From NCBI GenBank assembly GCA_017984035.1, contig JAGOAF010000016.1, positions 1-26,505 on the forward strand: DNA of 26,505 nucleotides. Reading direction: 5' to 3'. Numbering within the stretch: position 1 is the stretch's first letter; every line of letters begins with the position of its first letter. A program made the position numbers and the translations under genes. Source of the stretch: Flavobacterium sp. Its GTDB lineage: Bacteria; Bacteroidota; Bacteroidia; Flavobacteriales; Flavobacteriaceae. The notes below the pieces were generated by a model. That model was not told the DNA's origin. It saw only the letters and a program-made list of their open reading frames with translations, and made no database searches. Shown in pieces: positions 6,133 through 14,668 of this stretch.

Positions 6133-7359
6133 ATGAAATTACTACTACAATCTGCTTTATCTCAAATTAATGCTGCAATCAAAATTACGGGTTCCAAAAG
6201 CGAAACCAATCGGTTGTTGTTGCTAAAAGCGTTGTTTCCAAATATTACTTTGGCCAATACTTCCAACTCAGATGATAGCGAAGTAATGCAAAAAGCATTA
6301 AATGGTTCAGATGCGATAGTAGACATTCACCACGCAGGAACGGCAATGCGTTTTTTAACGGCTTATTTTGCTGTGAATGCTGGTCGTCAAGTAGTATTGA
6401 CTGGTTCTAGCCGAATGCAAGAGCGTCCTATTAAGATTTTGGTTGAAGCGCTAGAGCAATTAGGTGCTGTGATTACCTATGAAAAAGAAGTAGGTTATCC
6501 ACCTATCCGAATTAAAGGGCAAAAAATCACGGCTTCTAAAGTCACTTTAGCGGCCAATGTAAGTAGTCAATATATTTCAGCTTTACTATTAGTGGCTTCC
6601 AAATTAGAGAATGGTTTGGAACTTACTTTAGAAGGAGAAATTACTTCTATTCCTTATATCAAAATGACTTTAGCTTTGCTAAATGATTTAAATATTCAGA
6701 CGAGCTTTCAAGGCAATGTCATTACTGTTGCTCCAAAGCAAGCAGTGGAAACAAAAGAAATGGTAGTAGAATCCGATTGGAGTTCGGCTTCCTATTATTT
6801 TAGTATAGCTGCATTGGCAGATATTGCTTCCATCACTATTTCAAGTTATAAAGCAAACAGTTTGCAAGGCGATTCAGCTTTGGTCAACTTATACCAAGCC
6901 ATGGGAGTGGAGTCGACTTTCAATGGAAACCAATTGACACTGACCAAACAAGCTAATTTCAATTACCAAGACGTTACTTTCGATTTGAATAATACACCGG
7001 ATATTGCACAAACTATTGTAGTTACTTGTCTTGGATTAGGGATTGGTTGTCACTTAACCGGTTTACATACACTAAAAATTAAAGAAACCGATCGTTTAGA
7101 AGCGCTACGAATTGAATTGACTAAGTTAGGTGCAAACATTTCGGTAACGAATGATAGTTTGACTTTGGTAGCCACCAAAGCAATCAATCCAAATGTTTCA
7201 ATTGCTACCTACAACGACCACCGAATGGCAATGGCATTTGCACCATTGGCTTTCCGTGTACCTATTTGCATTGAAAATGCCGAAGTAGTCTCAAAATCCT
7301 ATCCTGATTATTGGGAGGACCTGAAAAGAATTGGCTTTGCAATCGAAGAAATCGCCTAA
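6133..7359 (+). CDS. aroA: 3-phosphoshikimate 1-carboxyvinyltransferase (EPSP synthase)
   Basis: EPSP synthase joins phosphoenolpyruvate to shikimate 3-phosphate, the sixth step of the shikimate pathway and the target of glyphosate. The 408-residue protein has the substrate-binding SKSETNR segment (Lys22, where E. coli also has Lys22). It also has the GTAMR loop (Gly69 onward), KETDR, NDHRMAM near the C-terminus and SYPDYW. In the loop, Phe74 follows the Arg where most class I enzymes have Pro101 (E. coli numbering), and a His replaces the Asn two residues before the Gly. It supplies the chorismate branch used by the pheA operon but is not in that transcript. A mild 81-base gap separates it from the mazG-like gene. 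Confidence 0.95.
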   Translation: MKLLLQSALSQINAAIKITGSKSETNRLLLLKALFPNITLANTSNSDDSEVMQKALNGSDAIVDIHHAGTAMRFLTAYFAVNAGRQVVLTGSSRMQERPIKILVEALEQLGAVITYEKEVGYPPIRIKGQKITASKVTLAANVSSQYISALLLVASKLENGLELTLEGEITSIPYIKMTLALLNDLNIQTSFQGNVITVAPKQAVETKEMVVESDWSSASYYFSIAALADIASITISSYKANSLQGDSALVNLYQAMGVESTFNGNQLTLTKQANFNYQDVTFDLNNTPDIAQTIVVTCLGLGIGCHLTGLHTLKIKETDRLEALRIELTKLGANISVTNDSLTLVATKAINPNVSIATYNDHRMAMAFAPLAFRVPICIENAEVVSKSYPDYWEDLKRIGFAIEEIA

Positions 7360-7425
7360 TTAATGATGTAGAATAGTCGGTATCCCCTTCTAGTATTGGG
7401 ATGGTAAAAATAAACACCAAAAGAC

Positions 7426-7457
7426 TTGACAACGCCTCTTTCACAATCGTATATTTG
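7426..7457 (+). promoter_or_regulatory. Bacteroidota-type promoter of queA
   Basis: TTG at 7426-7428 and a perfect TATATTTG at 7450-7457 lie 21 bases apart, inside the 17-23 base range of Flavobacterium promoters. The resulting leader to the queA ATG is about 60-65 bases long. Confidence 0.7.
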
Positions 7458-7487
7458 CATTCTGATTTTAAATGGTTATACAAACTA

Positions 7488-7519
7488 TAAACATTTAAAC
7501 TCTTAAACACCTAAACATT
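7488..7519 (+). repeat. Four tandem TAAACnnn octamers in the queA leader
   Basis: TAAACATT, TAAACTCT, TAAACACC and TAAACATT follow each other without gaps, seven bases before the queA ATG (7526). The run is unstructured and rich in A. It may act as an A-rich ribosome loading region, or simply reflect slippage in AT-rich DNA. It does not resemble the compact pseudoknot of a preQ1 riboswitch. Confidence 0.6.
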
Positions 7520-7525
7520 TTTTAA

Positions 7526-8575
7526 ATGAAATTATCACATTTTCAATTCAATTTACCAAAAGAACTTTTAGCTGAGTTTCCTGCAGAGAACAGAGACGAG
7601 TCTCGTTTAATGGTTATTGACCGTAAAAAACAAACGATAGAGCACAAAATGTTCAAAGATGTTATCGATTATTTTGATGACGGAGATGTAATGATTTTGA
7701 ATAATACCAAAGTTTTTCCAGCACGTTTGTACGGAAATAAAGAAAAAACAGGAGCAAGAATCGAAGTGTTTTTGTTGCGTGAATTGAATGCTGAACAACG
7801 CCTATGGGACGTGTTAGTTGATCCAGCGCGTAAAATCAGAATCGGAAATAAATTGTATTTCGGAGACGACGATTCGTTAGTAGCTGAGGTTATTGACAAC
7901 ACGACTTCTCGCGGAAGAACACTGCGTTTTCTTTACGATGGTTCGTACGAAGAATTTAGAAACAAATTAACTGAATTGGGCGAAACCCCAATTCCAAAAT
8001 ACATCTCACGTGAGGTAACTCCAGAAGATGCCGAGCGTTACCAAACTATTTATGCTAAAGAAGAAGGAGCTGTTGCAGCACCAACTGCAGGATTGCACTT
8101 CTCGAAACATTTATTAAAAAAATTAGAAATCAAAGGAATTGACTTTGCTGAGGTGACACTTCATGTTGGTTTAGGAACTTTTAATCCAGTGGAGGTGGAA
8201 GATTTATCGAAACACAAAATGGATTCGGAAGAATTGAAAATTAGTCAAGAAGCTTGTGATATTGTAAATAATGCAAAGGTGAACAAGAAACGAATCTGTG
8301 CTGTAGGAACTACTTCTATGCGTGCCATTGAGAGTTCGGTTTCTTCACAACACACCTTGAATCCATTTGAAGGTTGGACTAATAAATTCATTTTTCCTCC
8401 TCACGATTTCAGTATTGCCGATTGTATGATCACGAATTTTCATACACCCAAATCGACTTTATTAATGATGATTTCAGCTTTCTGTGGTCACGATTTAATG
8501 AAACGTGCTTACGAAGAAGCCATCAAAGAAGAATACAAATTCTACTCTTATGGAGATGCGATGTTGATCATCTAA
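7526..8575 (+). CDS. queA: S-adenosylmethionine:tRNA ribosyltransferase-isomerase
   Basis: QueA transfers and rearranges the ribosyl group of S-adenosylmethionine onto 7-aminomethyl-7-deazaguanine at the wobble base of certain tRNAs, giving epoxyqueuosine. The 349-residue length is normal. Family landmarks are the N-terminal [20 protein letters not shown], the APTAGLHFS segment in the middle and [12 protein letters not shown] near the end. It has its own promoter and a terminator behind it, so it is probably a single-gene unit. QueE, which acts earlier in the same pathway, is encoded about 13 kb downstream and not in the same operon. Confidence 0.96.
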   Translation: MKLSHFQFNLPKELLAEFPAENRDESRLMVIDRKKQTIEHKMFKDVIDYFDDGDVMILNNTKVFPARLYGNKEKTGARIEVFLLRELNAEQRLWDVLVDPARKIRIGNKLYFGDDDSLVAEVIDNTTSRGRTLRFLYDGSYEEFRNKLTELGETPIPKYISREVTPEDAERYQTIYAKEEGAVAAPTAGLHFSKHLLKKLEIKGIDFAEVTLHVGLGTFNPVEVEDLSKHKMDSEELKISQEACDIVNNAKVNKKRICAVGTTSMRAIESSVSSQHTLNPFEGWTNKFIFPPHDFSIADCMITNFHTPKSTLLMMISAFCGHDLMKRAYEEAIKEEYKFYSYGDAMLII

Positions 8576-8596
8576 TAGCATTCACTTCAATACTAC

Positions 8597-8629
8597 AAAA
8601 TCTCGTCTTTATTGGCGAGATTTTTTTTT
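8597..8629 (+). terminator. Intrinsic terminator of queA
   Basis: AAAATCTCG (8597-8605) pairs with CGAGATTTT (8616-8624) around a 10-base loop, and T runs continue to 8629. It sits 21 bases after the queA stop, directly before a GC-rich element. Confidence 0.88.
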
Positions 8630-8630
8630 G

Positions 8631-8734
8631 GCGTGACCCTTTCCTTGCTTTGGCCACCGCTAGGGTCGGGCTATACACTTCAAGTCCTCGCTGGCTTGCG
8701 CCGGCTGCGGGCTTTTTGTTGCTATCCCTCACGC
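8631..8734. repeat. GC-rich structured intergenic element, probably a dispersed repeat
   Basis: This 104-base block is about 61% G+C by hand count, against strongly AT-rich surroundings. Its ends are inverted repeats, GCGTGA (8631-8636) and TCACGC (8729-8734). Inside, GACCCT (8635-8640) pairs with AGGGTC (8662-8667). GCTGGC (8690-8695) pairs with GCCGGC (8700-8705) around TTGC with one wobble pair. CGGGCT occurs twice (8667-8672, 8708-8713). Reading frames across it exist only because the block lacks AT-rich stops. I recall closely similar text in intergenic regions of other Flavobacteria, which suggests a mobile or amplified palindromic element, but no search was possible. Confidence 0.65.
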
Positions 8735-8811
8735 AAAACACAATACTATAATTTAATTCGTGTTCAAATTCCATATTTGTTTGTTACTTTTACCTCTCAA
8801 AATTAGTTCGA

Positions 8812-10089
8812 ATGACATTTGAAAATAGCCTAGCCTTTGCGCAACAACTCGATGCTCAAGACCAATTAAGTCAGTATCAAAATGAATTTTCTTTCCCGCA
8901 AGTTAATGGAAAGAAAGTGATTTACTTTACCGGAAACTCTTTGGGTCTACAACCTAAAAGAGCCAAAACCTATGTAAATGAGGTAATGAACGATTGGGCT
9001 AACTTAGCTGTTGAAGGTCATTTTTATGCCGAAAAACCTTGGTGGGATTATCATGAACGTTTTGCCAATCCGTTGAGCAAATTGGTGGGTGCTTTACCGT
9101 CTGAAGTGACTGTCATGAATACGTTGACGGTGAATTTACACTTGTTAATGGTGTCATTTTATAGACCGACGGCTACTCGATATAAAATCATTTGCGAAGA
9201 AAAAGCCTTCCCTTCCGATCAATATTTATTTCAAAGTCAAGTCAATTTTCATGGCTATGCAACTGAAGATGCCATTGTAGAAGTGAAGCGTCGTGAAGGC
9301 GAACACAACATTCGTTTGGAAGATGTGTTGGCAAAGATTAATGAAGTAGGAGATGAATTGGCTTTAGTCCTAATTGGCGGAGTGAATTATTATACAGGAC
9401 AGGTTTTTGACATGAAGACCATTACCAAAGCGGGCCATCAAGTTGGTGCTTATGTTGGATGGGATTTGGCGCATGCCGCTGGAAATATCGAATTACAATT
9501 ACACGACTGGCAAGTTGATTTTGCCGCTTGGTGCAGTTACAAATACATGAATTCAGGTCCTGGAAATGCTTCAGGTTGTTTTATCCACGAGAAGCATCAT
9601 ACGAATTCGGAATTGCCAAGATTTGCTGGTTGGTGGGGACACAATAAAGAACGTCGATTTAAAATGGAACCGCAATTTGATCCCATTCAAGGAGCGGATG
9701 GTTGGCAAATTAGTAATTTACCCATTTTGTCTTTAGCTCCCTATTTGGCTTCAGTAGAACTTTTTGCCGAAATCGGCATGGAAACCTTGATCGCAAAAAG
9801 AAATACAATCACCGCATATTTAGAGTTTATTCTTCGCGAAATTGATCGAGAAGTGAAAGGTAATTTTGAAATAATAACCCCTTCAAATCCGTCAGAAAGA
9901 GGATGTCAGCTTTCGGTTTTTCTACATGGAGAAGGTAGAAGTTTATTTGACTACCTAATGAAAAACGGAGTAATTATCGATTGGCGCGAACCTAATGTAA
10001 TTCGCCTAGCGCCGGTTCCTATGTATACTTCGTTTGAAGATATTTATCGTTTTGGTCAAATTTTGAAAAACGGAATTGAAGCGAAATAG
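8812..10089 (+). CDS. kynU: Kynureninase
   Basis: Kynureninase is a PLP enzyme that cleaves kynurenine to anthranilate and alanine, or 3-hydroxykynurenine to 3-hydroxyanthranilate and alanine. The 425-residue length fits. The protein shows FTGNSLGLQPK near the N-terminus, the WDLAHAAGN segment that positions the cofactor, and the PLP lysine Lys244 in CSYKYMNSGPG. With the kynurenine 3-monooxygenase at 13324-14667 it would make 3-hydroxyanthranilate, either for tryptophan breakdown or toward NAD. No tryptophan dioxygenase or hydroxyanthranilate dioxygenase is in the window. The gene stands alone between the GC-rich element and a convergent flavin reductase, and I could not identify a clear promoter box for it. 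Confidence 0.96.
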   Translation: MTFENSLAFAQQLDAQDQLSQYQNEFSFPQVNGKKVIYFTGNSLGLQPKRAKTYVNEVMNDWANLAVEGHFYAEKPWWDYHERFANPLSKLVGALPSEVTVMNTLTVNLHLLMVSFYRPTATRYKIICEEKAFPSDQYLFQSQVNFHGYATEDAIVEVKRREGEHNIRLEDVLAKINEVGDELALVLIGGVNYYTGQVFDMKTITKAGHQVGAYVGWDLAHAAGNIELQLHDWQVDFAAWCSYKYMNSGPGNASGCFIHEKHHTNSELPRFAGWWGHNKERRFKMEPQFDPIQGADGWQISNLPILSLAPYLASVELFAEIGMETLIAKRNTITAYLEFILREIDREVKGNFEIITPSNPSERGCQLSVFLHGEGRSLFDYLMKNGVIIDWREPNVIRLAPVPMYTSFEDIYRFGQILKNGIEAK

Positions 10090-10097
10090 CTATTCAA

Positions 10098-10736
10098 TTA
10101 CTTTAGGAATGATTCAGTGGGCTGGTTTTTTCTAGCATACTTTAATCGGTCTACCAATTTAGGTAAACAATACCCGTCTAAACCATTTACGGTTACCACA
10201 TTTCCTTTGTCTAGTTGCAACCAGCCATCTTTATGTTGCAATTCTTCTTCAAAAAACAATCGCTCAATCGAAGCAATGATATGTATCGTATCGTTTTCTT
10301 GGATGTAATATTCATTGACATATTTGCAGTACAATTGCACTGGGCTTCCTTTTACAAAAGGGACTTCAATTCCAGTTTTAAATTCTTCTTCCAGATTCGT
10401 TTTGTCAAACTCAGAAATACCCAAATCATAATTCGCCGAAGTATGGTGTGCGTCTTCAATCATGTCGACTGTTACATGATTGATGCTGAAAAAGCCTGTT
10501 TCTTTTATATTTTTATAGGTGTCTCTAGGGACCGTAGTGGGGCGCATGATAAATCCAATTAAAGCAGGATCGCTTCCAAGATGCGTTACACTACTAAATA
10601 TCGCCACATTCGATTGGCCGTCAATCGATTTTGTTGCAATTAAATTGGTCGATTTGTAACCCGTACACGAATTAATTAAATTCAAACGAGGCACTTTGTC
10701 CATGGCGCCAATGTTTGCTTTTGAAATATCTTTCAT
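10098..10736 (-). CDS. Flavin reductase-like (DIM6/NTAB family) protein
   Basis: This flavin-reductase-like split-barrel protein probably binds FMN. Members reduce free flavin with NAD(P)H for a partner oxygenase, or act as flavoproteins themselves. The family pattern is seen in NLINSCTGYKSTNLIATK followed by the SSVTHLGSDPALIGFIMRP segment and FFSINHV. The open frame runs up to 10775, but a promoter -7 box lies at 10752-10759, downstream of that codon. The ATG at 10736 (MKDISKANIG, 212 residues) is therefore the better start. The gene converges on kynU, eight bases between stops, and diverges from the acylase gene. Its position between two kynurenine genes hints at a role there, but kynurenine 3-monooxygenase reduces its own flavin, so the partner is unknown. 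Confidence 0.82.
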   Translation of the reverse strand: MKDISKANIGAMDKVPRLNLINSCTGYKSTNLIATKSIDGQSNVAIFSSVTHLGSDPALIGFIMRPTTVPRDTYKNIKETGFFSINHVTVDMIEDAHHTSANYDLGISEFDKTNLEEEFKTGIEVPFVKGSPVQLYCKYVNEYYIQENDTIHIIASIERLFFEEELQHKDGWLQLDKGNVVTVNGLDGYCLPKLVDRLKYARKNQPTESFLK

Positions 10737-10751
10737 CCTGTTTATTTTGAG

Positions 10752-10759
10752 CAAAGATA
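10752..10759 (-). promoter_or_regulatory. -7 box of the flavin reductase promoter
   Basis: On the minus strand this reads TATCTTTG, a perfect TAnnTTTG, 15 bases before the ATG at 10736. The nearest minus-strand TTG (10773-10775) is only 13 bases upstream, closer than usual for a -33 element. The box decides the start codon of the gene. Confidence 0.6.
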
Positions 10760-10764
10760 CTTTT

Positions 10765-10862
10765 TTGTTTAACAATTATTTATATTTGATTAAACAAAAT
10801 CTCACTATTGGAATATGACTAAGTAGTAATTGTCGATTATTCTGTTATATTTGTTTATCAAA
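10765..10862. promoter_or_regulatory. Divergent control region with three TTTG/CAAA palindromes
   Basis: Between the divergent flavin reductase and acylase genes lie three related inverted repeats. They are TTGTTTAACAA (10765-10775, perfect around its central base), TTTGATTAAACAAA (10785-10798, one mismatched pair) and TTTGTTTATCAAA (10850-10862, arms TTTG/CAAA). The second and third overlap the ends of TATATTTG boxes on the plus strand (10781-10788 and 10846-10853). The box nearest the acylase start at 10874 is the likely -7 element. A shared repressor or activator binding here is an inference. Confidence 0.4.
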
Positions 10863-10873
10863 ATTCAAAAAAA

Positions 10874-13264
10874 ATGAAAATTTTCAAAAAAGGACTTCTA
10901 GTAATTATTTCAATTGTTTTGCTGTTAATTTTAGGATTGGCGGGCTTTGCTTTTTATTCTAAACCTACTTATGAAGGAGAATTACAATTGAAAAACATTG
11001 ATAAAGAAACAACAGTTTTCTTTGATGAATTTGGAGTGCCACACATTTATGCCGAAAGCCAGATTGATGCGATGGAAGCTTTAGGCTATGTGCATGCACA
11101 AGATCGGTTATGGCAAATGGAATTGATGCGACGCATTGCTCCGGGACGTTTGTCTGAAATTTTCGGATCGGCAGCCTTAAAAAATGATAAATTCTTTGCT
11201 GGAATTGGCATCGAGGAAGCTTCGGCTAAAGCCATCGCTCAACTGGATACAACCAGTCAGAGTTATCAATTGACTCAAGCCTATTTGGATGGAATCAATC
11301 AATATTTAGAAGAAGGAAAAACACCAATCGAATTTCAATTACTAGGTATTCAAAAACAAAAATTTGAAGTAAAAGACGTTTATAATATTTTTGGGTATAT
11401 GGCTTTTAGTTTTGCGATGGCTCAAAAATCAGATCCTTTGATGACTGACTTGCGTGCTAAATATGGCATGGAGTATTTGAAAGAATTTGGTCTAGATGGT
11501 GAATTCAATACTACCAAAATTAAGAATGCGAAGGAAAATCAACAAGAATATTCAGCTATAGCTAAATCAGTAGCTTCATTATTAGACCAATCACCAATTC
11601 CTCCATTTATTGGAAGTAACAGTTGGGTGATAGCCCCACAAAAGACCAAAAACGGGAAAGTAATTTTTGCTAACGATCCGCACATTGGATTTTCGCAGCC
11701 TGGTACTTGGTATGAAGCCCATATGGTAACTCCAGATTATGAAATCTATGGCTATTATCTAGCGGGAACTCCATTTCCTTTGTTGGGACATAATCACAAC
11801 TATGCCTATGGTTTAACCATGTTTGAAAATGATGATATTGATATGTATCAAGAAGAGATTAGTACTTCTGACGCAACAAAATACAAAACACCTTCTGGGC
11901 TAAGTGCTTTTGAAACGCGAACAAAAACAATTAAAGTTAAAGATAGTACTGATGTGACATTAAACGTAAAAGTGAGTCGTCACGGACCTATTGTAAATGA
12001 TTTGATCGAGGGATTGCAAAAAGATAAGCCGGTTGCGTTATCTTGGATTTACACCCAACAGCCCATTTTGATTTTGGATGCCGTGTATGCACTTTCACAT
12101 GCTAAAAACAAAACCGATTTCCAGAAAGGTGTTCAATTAATTGCTGCTCCTGGTTTGAATGTGATGTATGGTGATGCCAAAGGAAATGTAGCTTGGTGGG
12201 CAACGGGTAAATTATACAAACACAATCCAGGTGTGAATCCTAATTTTATTTTGGAGGGCGCTAGTGGAAAAGATGATATTAAAGAATATTTGGATTTTTC
12301 TAAAAATCCATCCTCCGTTAATCCGAGTTGGAATTATGTGTATTCAGCCAATAATCAGCCGGAAGCTATCGATGGATTTTTATATCCGGGCTATTATTTA
12401 CCTGAGGATAGAGCCAAGCGAATTGTACATATATTAGATTCAAAATCCAATTGGGACAAAGAATCGGCTAGTAAAATGATCTTTGACAATACATCCTCGG
12501 TTGCGCCGTCTGTAGTTAAAAATCTAATTCAAGCCATTGATGTAAACACGCTTTCGAAATCGGAAAAAGATGCCATTGCGATTTTAAAAGAATGGAAAGG
12601 ATCAAATAATTTAGAAGATGTAGCGCCCACCATTTACCATAAATGGATTTATTGTAGCCTGAAAAATACCTTTCAAGACGAAATGGGCGAAAAAGATTTC
12701 AAACAATTCTTAGGAACTCATATTGCCAAACAAATTGTTGCTAGACAAATAGCAAACAAACAATCACTTTGGTGGGATAATATTGCAACGAAAAACACAA
12801 AAGAAACACAAAGTCAAATTCTTGCTACCTCATTAAAAGAGGCTGTTACTGCTCTTGAAAAGCAACTAGGAAAATCAGTACAATCATGGACTTGGAACAA
12901 AGTGCATACAGCGGAACACCAACACCCATTAGGAAAAGTAAATGCGTTAAAGCCCTTTTTCAATGTAGGTCCTTTTGAAGTTTCGGGTTCTATAGAGGTG
13001 ATTAACAATTTGTTTTTCGATTATACAGAGGATGGCAACTATGTTGTAAAAGGAGGTCCTTCAACGAGACGAATAATTGACTTTTCGGATATTGAAAACA
13101 GTTGGAGTATTTTGCCAACAGGTCAATCTGGAAATCCAATGAGTCCCCACTATAAAGACCAAGCGGAAATGTACAATACAGGAAAGTTCAGAAAAATGAA
13201 ATTGAACAAAGCCGAAATAGTTACCACTTCAACAAAATTGGTTTTTATTCCGAATAAAAAGTAA
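10874..13264 (+). CDS. Penicillin acylase-family N-terminal nucleophile hydrolase
   Basis: This is a 796-residue member of the penicillin G acylase / acyl-homoserine lactone acylase family, which hydrolyses amide bonds. The N-terminus has a short basic stretch and a hydrophobic segment (about 8-27), so the protein is exported or anchored in the envelope. The precursor should cut itself between Gly247 and Ser248 (IGSNSWV), freeing Ser248 as the N-terminal nucleophile of the beta chain. The alpha chain carries the family pattern GVPHIYAES and YVHAQDRLWQMELMRR. NDPHIGFSQPGTWYE follows the cut site, and SGNPMSPHY lies near the end. The substrate is unknown: a beta-lactam, an N-acyl amino acid or an acyl-homoserine lactone are all possible. 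It sits between two kynurenine genes, but no functional link is evident. Confidence 0.92.
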   Translation: MKIFKKGLLVIISIVLLLILGLAGFAFYSKPTYEGELQLKNIDKETTVFFDEFGVPHIYAESQIDAMEALGYVHAQDRLWQMELMRRIAPGRLSEIFGSAALKNDKFFAGIGIEEASAKAIAQLDTTSQSYQLTQAYLDGINQYLEEGKTPIEFQLLGIQKQKFEVKDVYNIFGYMAFSFAMAQKSDPLMTDLRAKYGMEYLKEFGLDGEFNTTKIKNAKENQQEYSAIAKSVASLLDQSPIPPFIGSNSWVIAPQKTKNGKVIFANDPHIGFSQPGTWYEAHMVTPDYEIYGYYLAGTPFPLLGHNHNYAYGLTMFENDDIDMYQEEISTSDATKYKTPSGLSAFETRTKTIKVKDSTDVTLNVKVSRHGPIVNDLIEGLQKDKPVALSWIYTQQPILILDAVYALSHAKNKTDFQKGVQLIAAPGLNVMYGDAKGNVAWWATGKLYKHNPGVNPNFILEGASGKDDIKEYLDFSKNPSSVNPSWNYVYSANNQPEAIDGFLYPGYYLPEDRAKRIVHILDSKSNWDKESASKMIFDNTSSVAPSVVKNLIQAIDVNTLSKSEKDAIAILKEWKGSNNLEDVAPTIYHKWIYCSLKNTFQDEMGEKDFKQFLGTHIAKQIVARQIANKQSLWWDNIATKNTKETQSQILATSLKEAVTALEKQLGKSVQSWTWNKVHTAEHQHPLGKVNALKPFFNVGPFEVSGSIEVINNLFFDYTEDGNYVVKGGPSTRRIIDFSDIENSWSILPTGQSGNPMSPHYKDQAEMYNTGKFRKMKLNKAEIVTTSTKLVFIPNKK

Positions 13265-13295
13265 TTAGAATTAGGGGTTAGTACGTTTTTATAAT

Positions 13296-13303
13296 TATTT
13301 TTG
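13296..13303 (+). promoter_or_regulatory. -7 box of the kmo promoter
   Basis: TATTTTTG matches TAnnTTTG perfectly, 20 bases before the kmo ATG. No TTG lies at the expected -33 distance, so a separate promoter for kmo is likely but not certain. Confidence 0.5.
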
Positions 13304-13323
13304 CCCAACTTTTAAAAATAGTC

Positions 13324-14667
13324 ATGCAGACTCCTCAAAAAATTGCAATAGTTGGTTCCGGTTTAGTAGGTTCGTTATTAGCAATCTATTTGCGCAAAGC
13401 AGGTCATACCGTACATATTTATGATCGAAGTCCGGATATTCGACAAATTGAATTTTCGGGACGCTCCATTAATTTAGCCATGTCCAATCGCGGTTGGAAA
13501 GCTTTAGATGGAGTGGGAGTAGGAGATGCCGTTCGTCAAATTGCCATTCCCATGGACAAACGAGCGATTCATCTGGTTGATAAATTGAATTTTCAAGCTT
13601 ACGGACAAGAAGGTGAAGCTATTTATTCGATTTCAAGAGGTCTTCTGAATCGTAAAATGATTGATTTAGCCGAAGACGCTGGAGCCGAATTCTTTTTCGA
13701 ACAAAAAATTTGGGATGTTACCCTTGCCGATGCCAAATTGCATATTGGCGAAACCGAACGCGGCGCTTGGGAGGAAAAAAAATATGATATGGTTTTTGGG
13801 GCTGATGGTGCTTTTTCTCGAATTCGCCACCGCATGCAACGCCAAAGCATGTTTGATTACTCGCAAGAATTTTTAAAAATTGGTTACAAAGAGTTGAATA
13901 TTCCCGCTAATCCAGACAGGACCCATAAATTAGATCCTAACTCATTTCATATCTGGCCACGTGGCGAATACATGTTAATTGCCTTGCCTAATTTAGATGG
14001 AAGTTTTACCTGTACTTTATTCATGCCTTTTGAAGGTAACAATTCGTTAGCAGAATTAAAAGATATCAAACAAGTTGAAGACTTTTTTGCTAAAAACTTT
14101 CCAGATTCTATTGAGGTTATTCCAATGTTAGCCGAAGATTTTTTCAAAAATCCAACAAGTACCTTGGTAACAATGAAATGTTATCCTTGGTCCTTTGAAG
14201 ATAAAATTGCTTTAATAGGCGATGCGTGTCATGCAATTGTACCGTTTTATGGGCAAGGTATGAATGCCGGTTTTGAAGACATTACTGTTTTGAACGAAAT
14301 GATACAATTGTACGGTGACGATTGGAAAAAGATTCTTTCCGAATACCAAAAATCAAGAAAACCTAATGCCGATGCAATTGCCGAATTGTCGTATCGCAAT
14401 TTTATGGAGATGAGTACCAAAACAGCCGATGAGAAATTCTTATTGCAGAAGAAAATTGAAAAACGATTTTCTGACAAGCATCCCAACTTATGGATTCCGT
14501 TGTACAGTAGAGTGACATTCAGTGACCGTCCTTATGCCGAAGCATTAGCTATTGGCGATGCCCAAAATGCTATTATGGAAACCGTTTTGAAAATGGAAAA
14601 CATCGAGCAAAAATGGGACTCGGAAGAAGTGGAACACAAAATCTTAGAATTACTTCAAGATAAATAA
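13324..14667 (+). CDS. kmo: Kynurenine 3-monooxygenase
   Basis: KMO is an FAD-dependent aromatic hydroxylase that uses NADPH and oxygen to turn L-kynurenine into 3-hydroxykynurenine. The N-terminal dinucleotide fold has GxGxxG at residues 11-16. RSINLAMSNRGW follows early, as in KMO proteins, and the second FAD motif is GDACHAIVPFYGQGMNAGFED starting at Gly299. The length of 447 residues is normal. The C-terminal region is not strongly hydrophobic, so the bacterial enzyme is probably soluble or weakly membrane-bound. Its product is a substrate of the kynureninase encoded at 8812-10089. The other steps from tryptophan and on to quinolinate must be encoded elsewhere. Confidence 0.95.
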   Translation: MQTPQKIAIVGSGLVGSLLAIYLRKAGHTVHIYDRSPDIRQIEFSGRSINLAMSNRGWKALDGVGVGDAVRQIAIPMDKRAIHLVDKLNFQAYGQEGEAIYSISRGLLNRKMIDLAEDAGAEFFFEQKIWDVTLADAKLHIGETERGAWEEKKYDMVFGADGAFSRIRHRMQRQSMFDYSQEFLKIGYKELNIPANPDRTHKLDPNSFHIWPRGEYMLIALPNLDGSFTCTLFMPFEGNNSLAELKDIKQVEDFFAKNFPDSIEVIPMLAEDFFKNPTSTLVTMKCYPWSFEDKIALIGDACHAIVPFYGQGMNAGFEDITVLNEMIQLYGDDWKKILSEYQKSRKPNADAIAELSYRNFMEMSTKTADEKFLLQKKIEKRFSDKHPNLWIPLYSRVTFSDRPYAEALAIGDAQNAIMETVLKMENIEQKWDSEEVEHKILELLQDK

Positions 14668-14668
14668 A

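Noticed and set aside
7390..7415. Hairpin (ATCCC/GGGAT) after aroA as a terminator
   Set aside because: The stem is only five base pairs with a long loop and no T run follows.
7458..7525. preQ1 riboswitch in the queA leader
   Set aside because: No compact pseudoknot or C-rich loop pairing was seen; the leader is unstructured TAAAC octamers.
8422..8806. Overlapping open frames on both strands across the queA end and the GC-rich block (8422-8751, 8612-8806, 8568-8774)
   Set aside because: They overlap queA or the repeat, carry no recognisable domain and are open only because the block is GC-rich.
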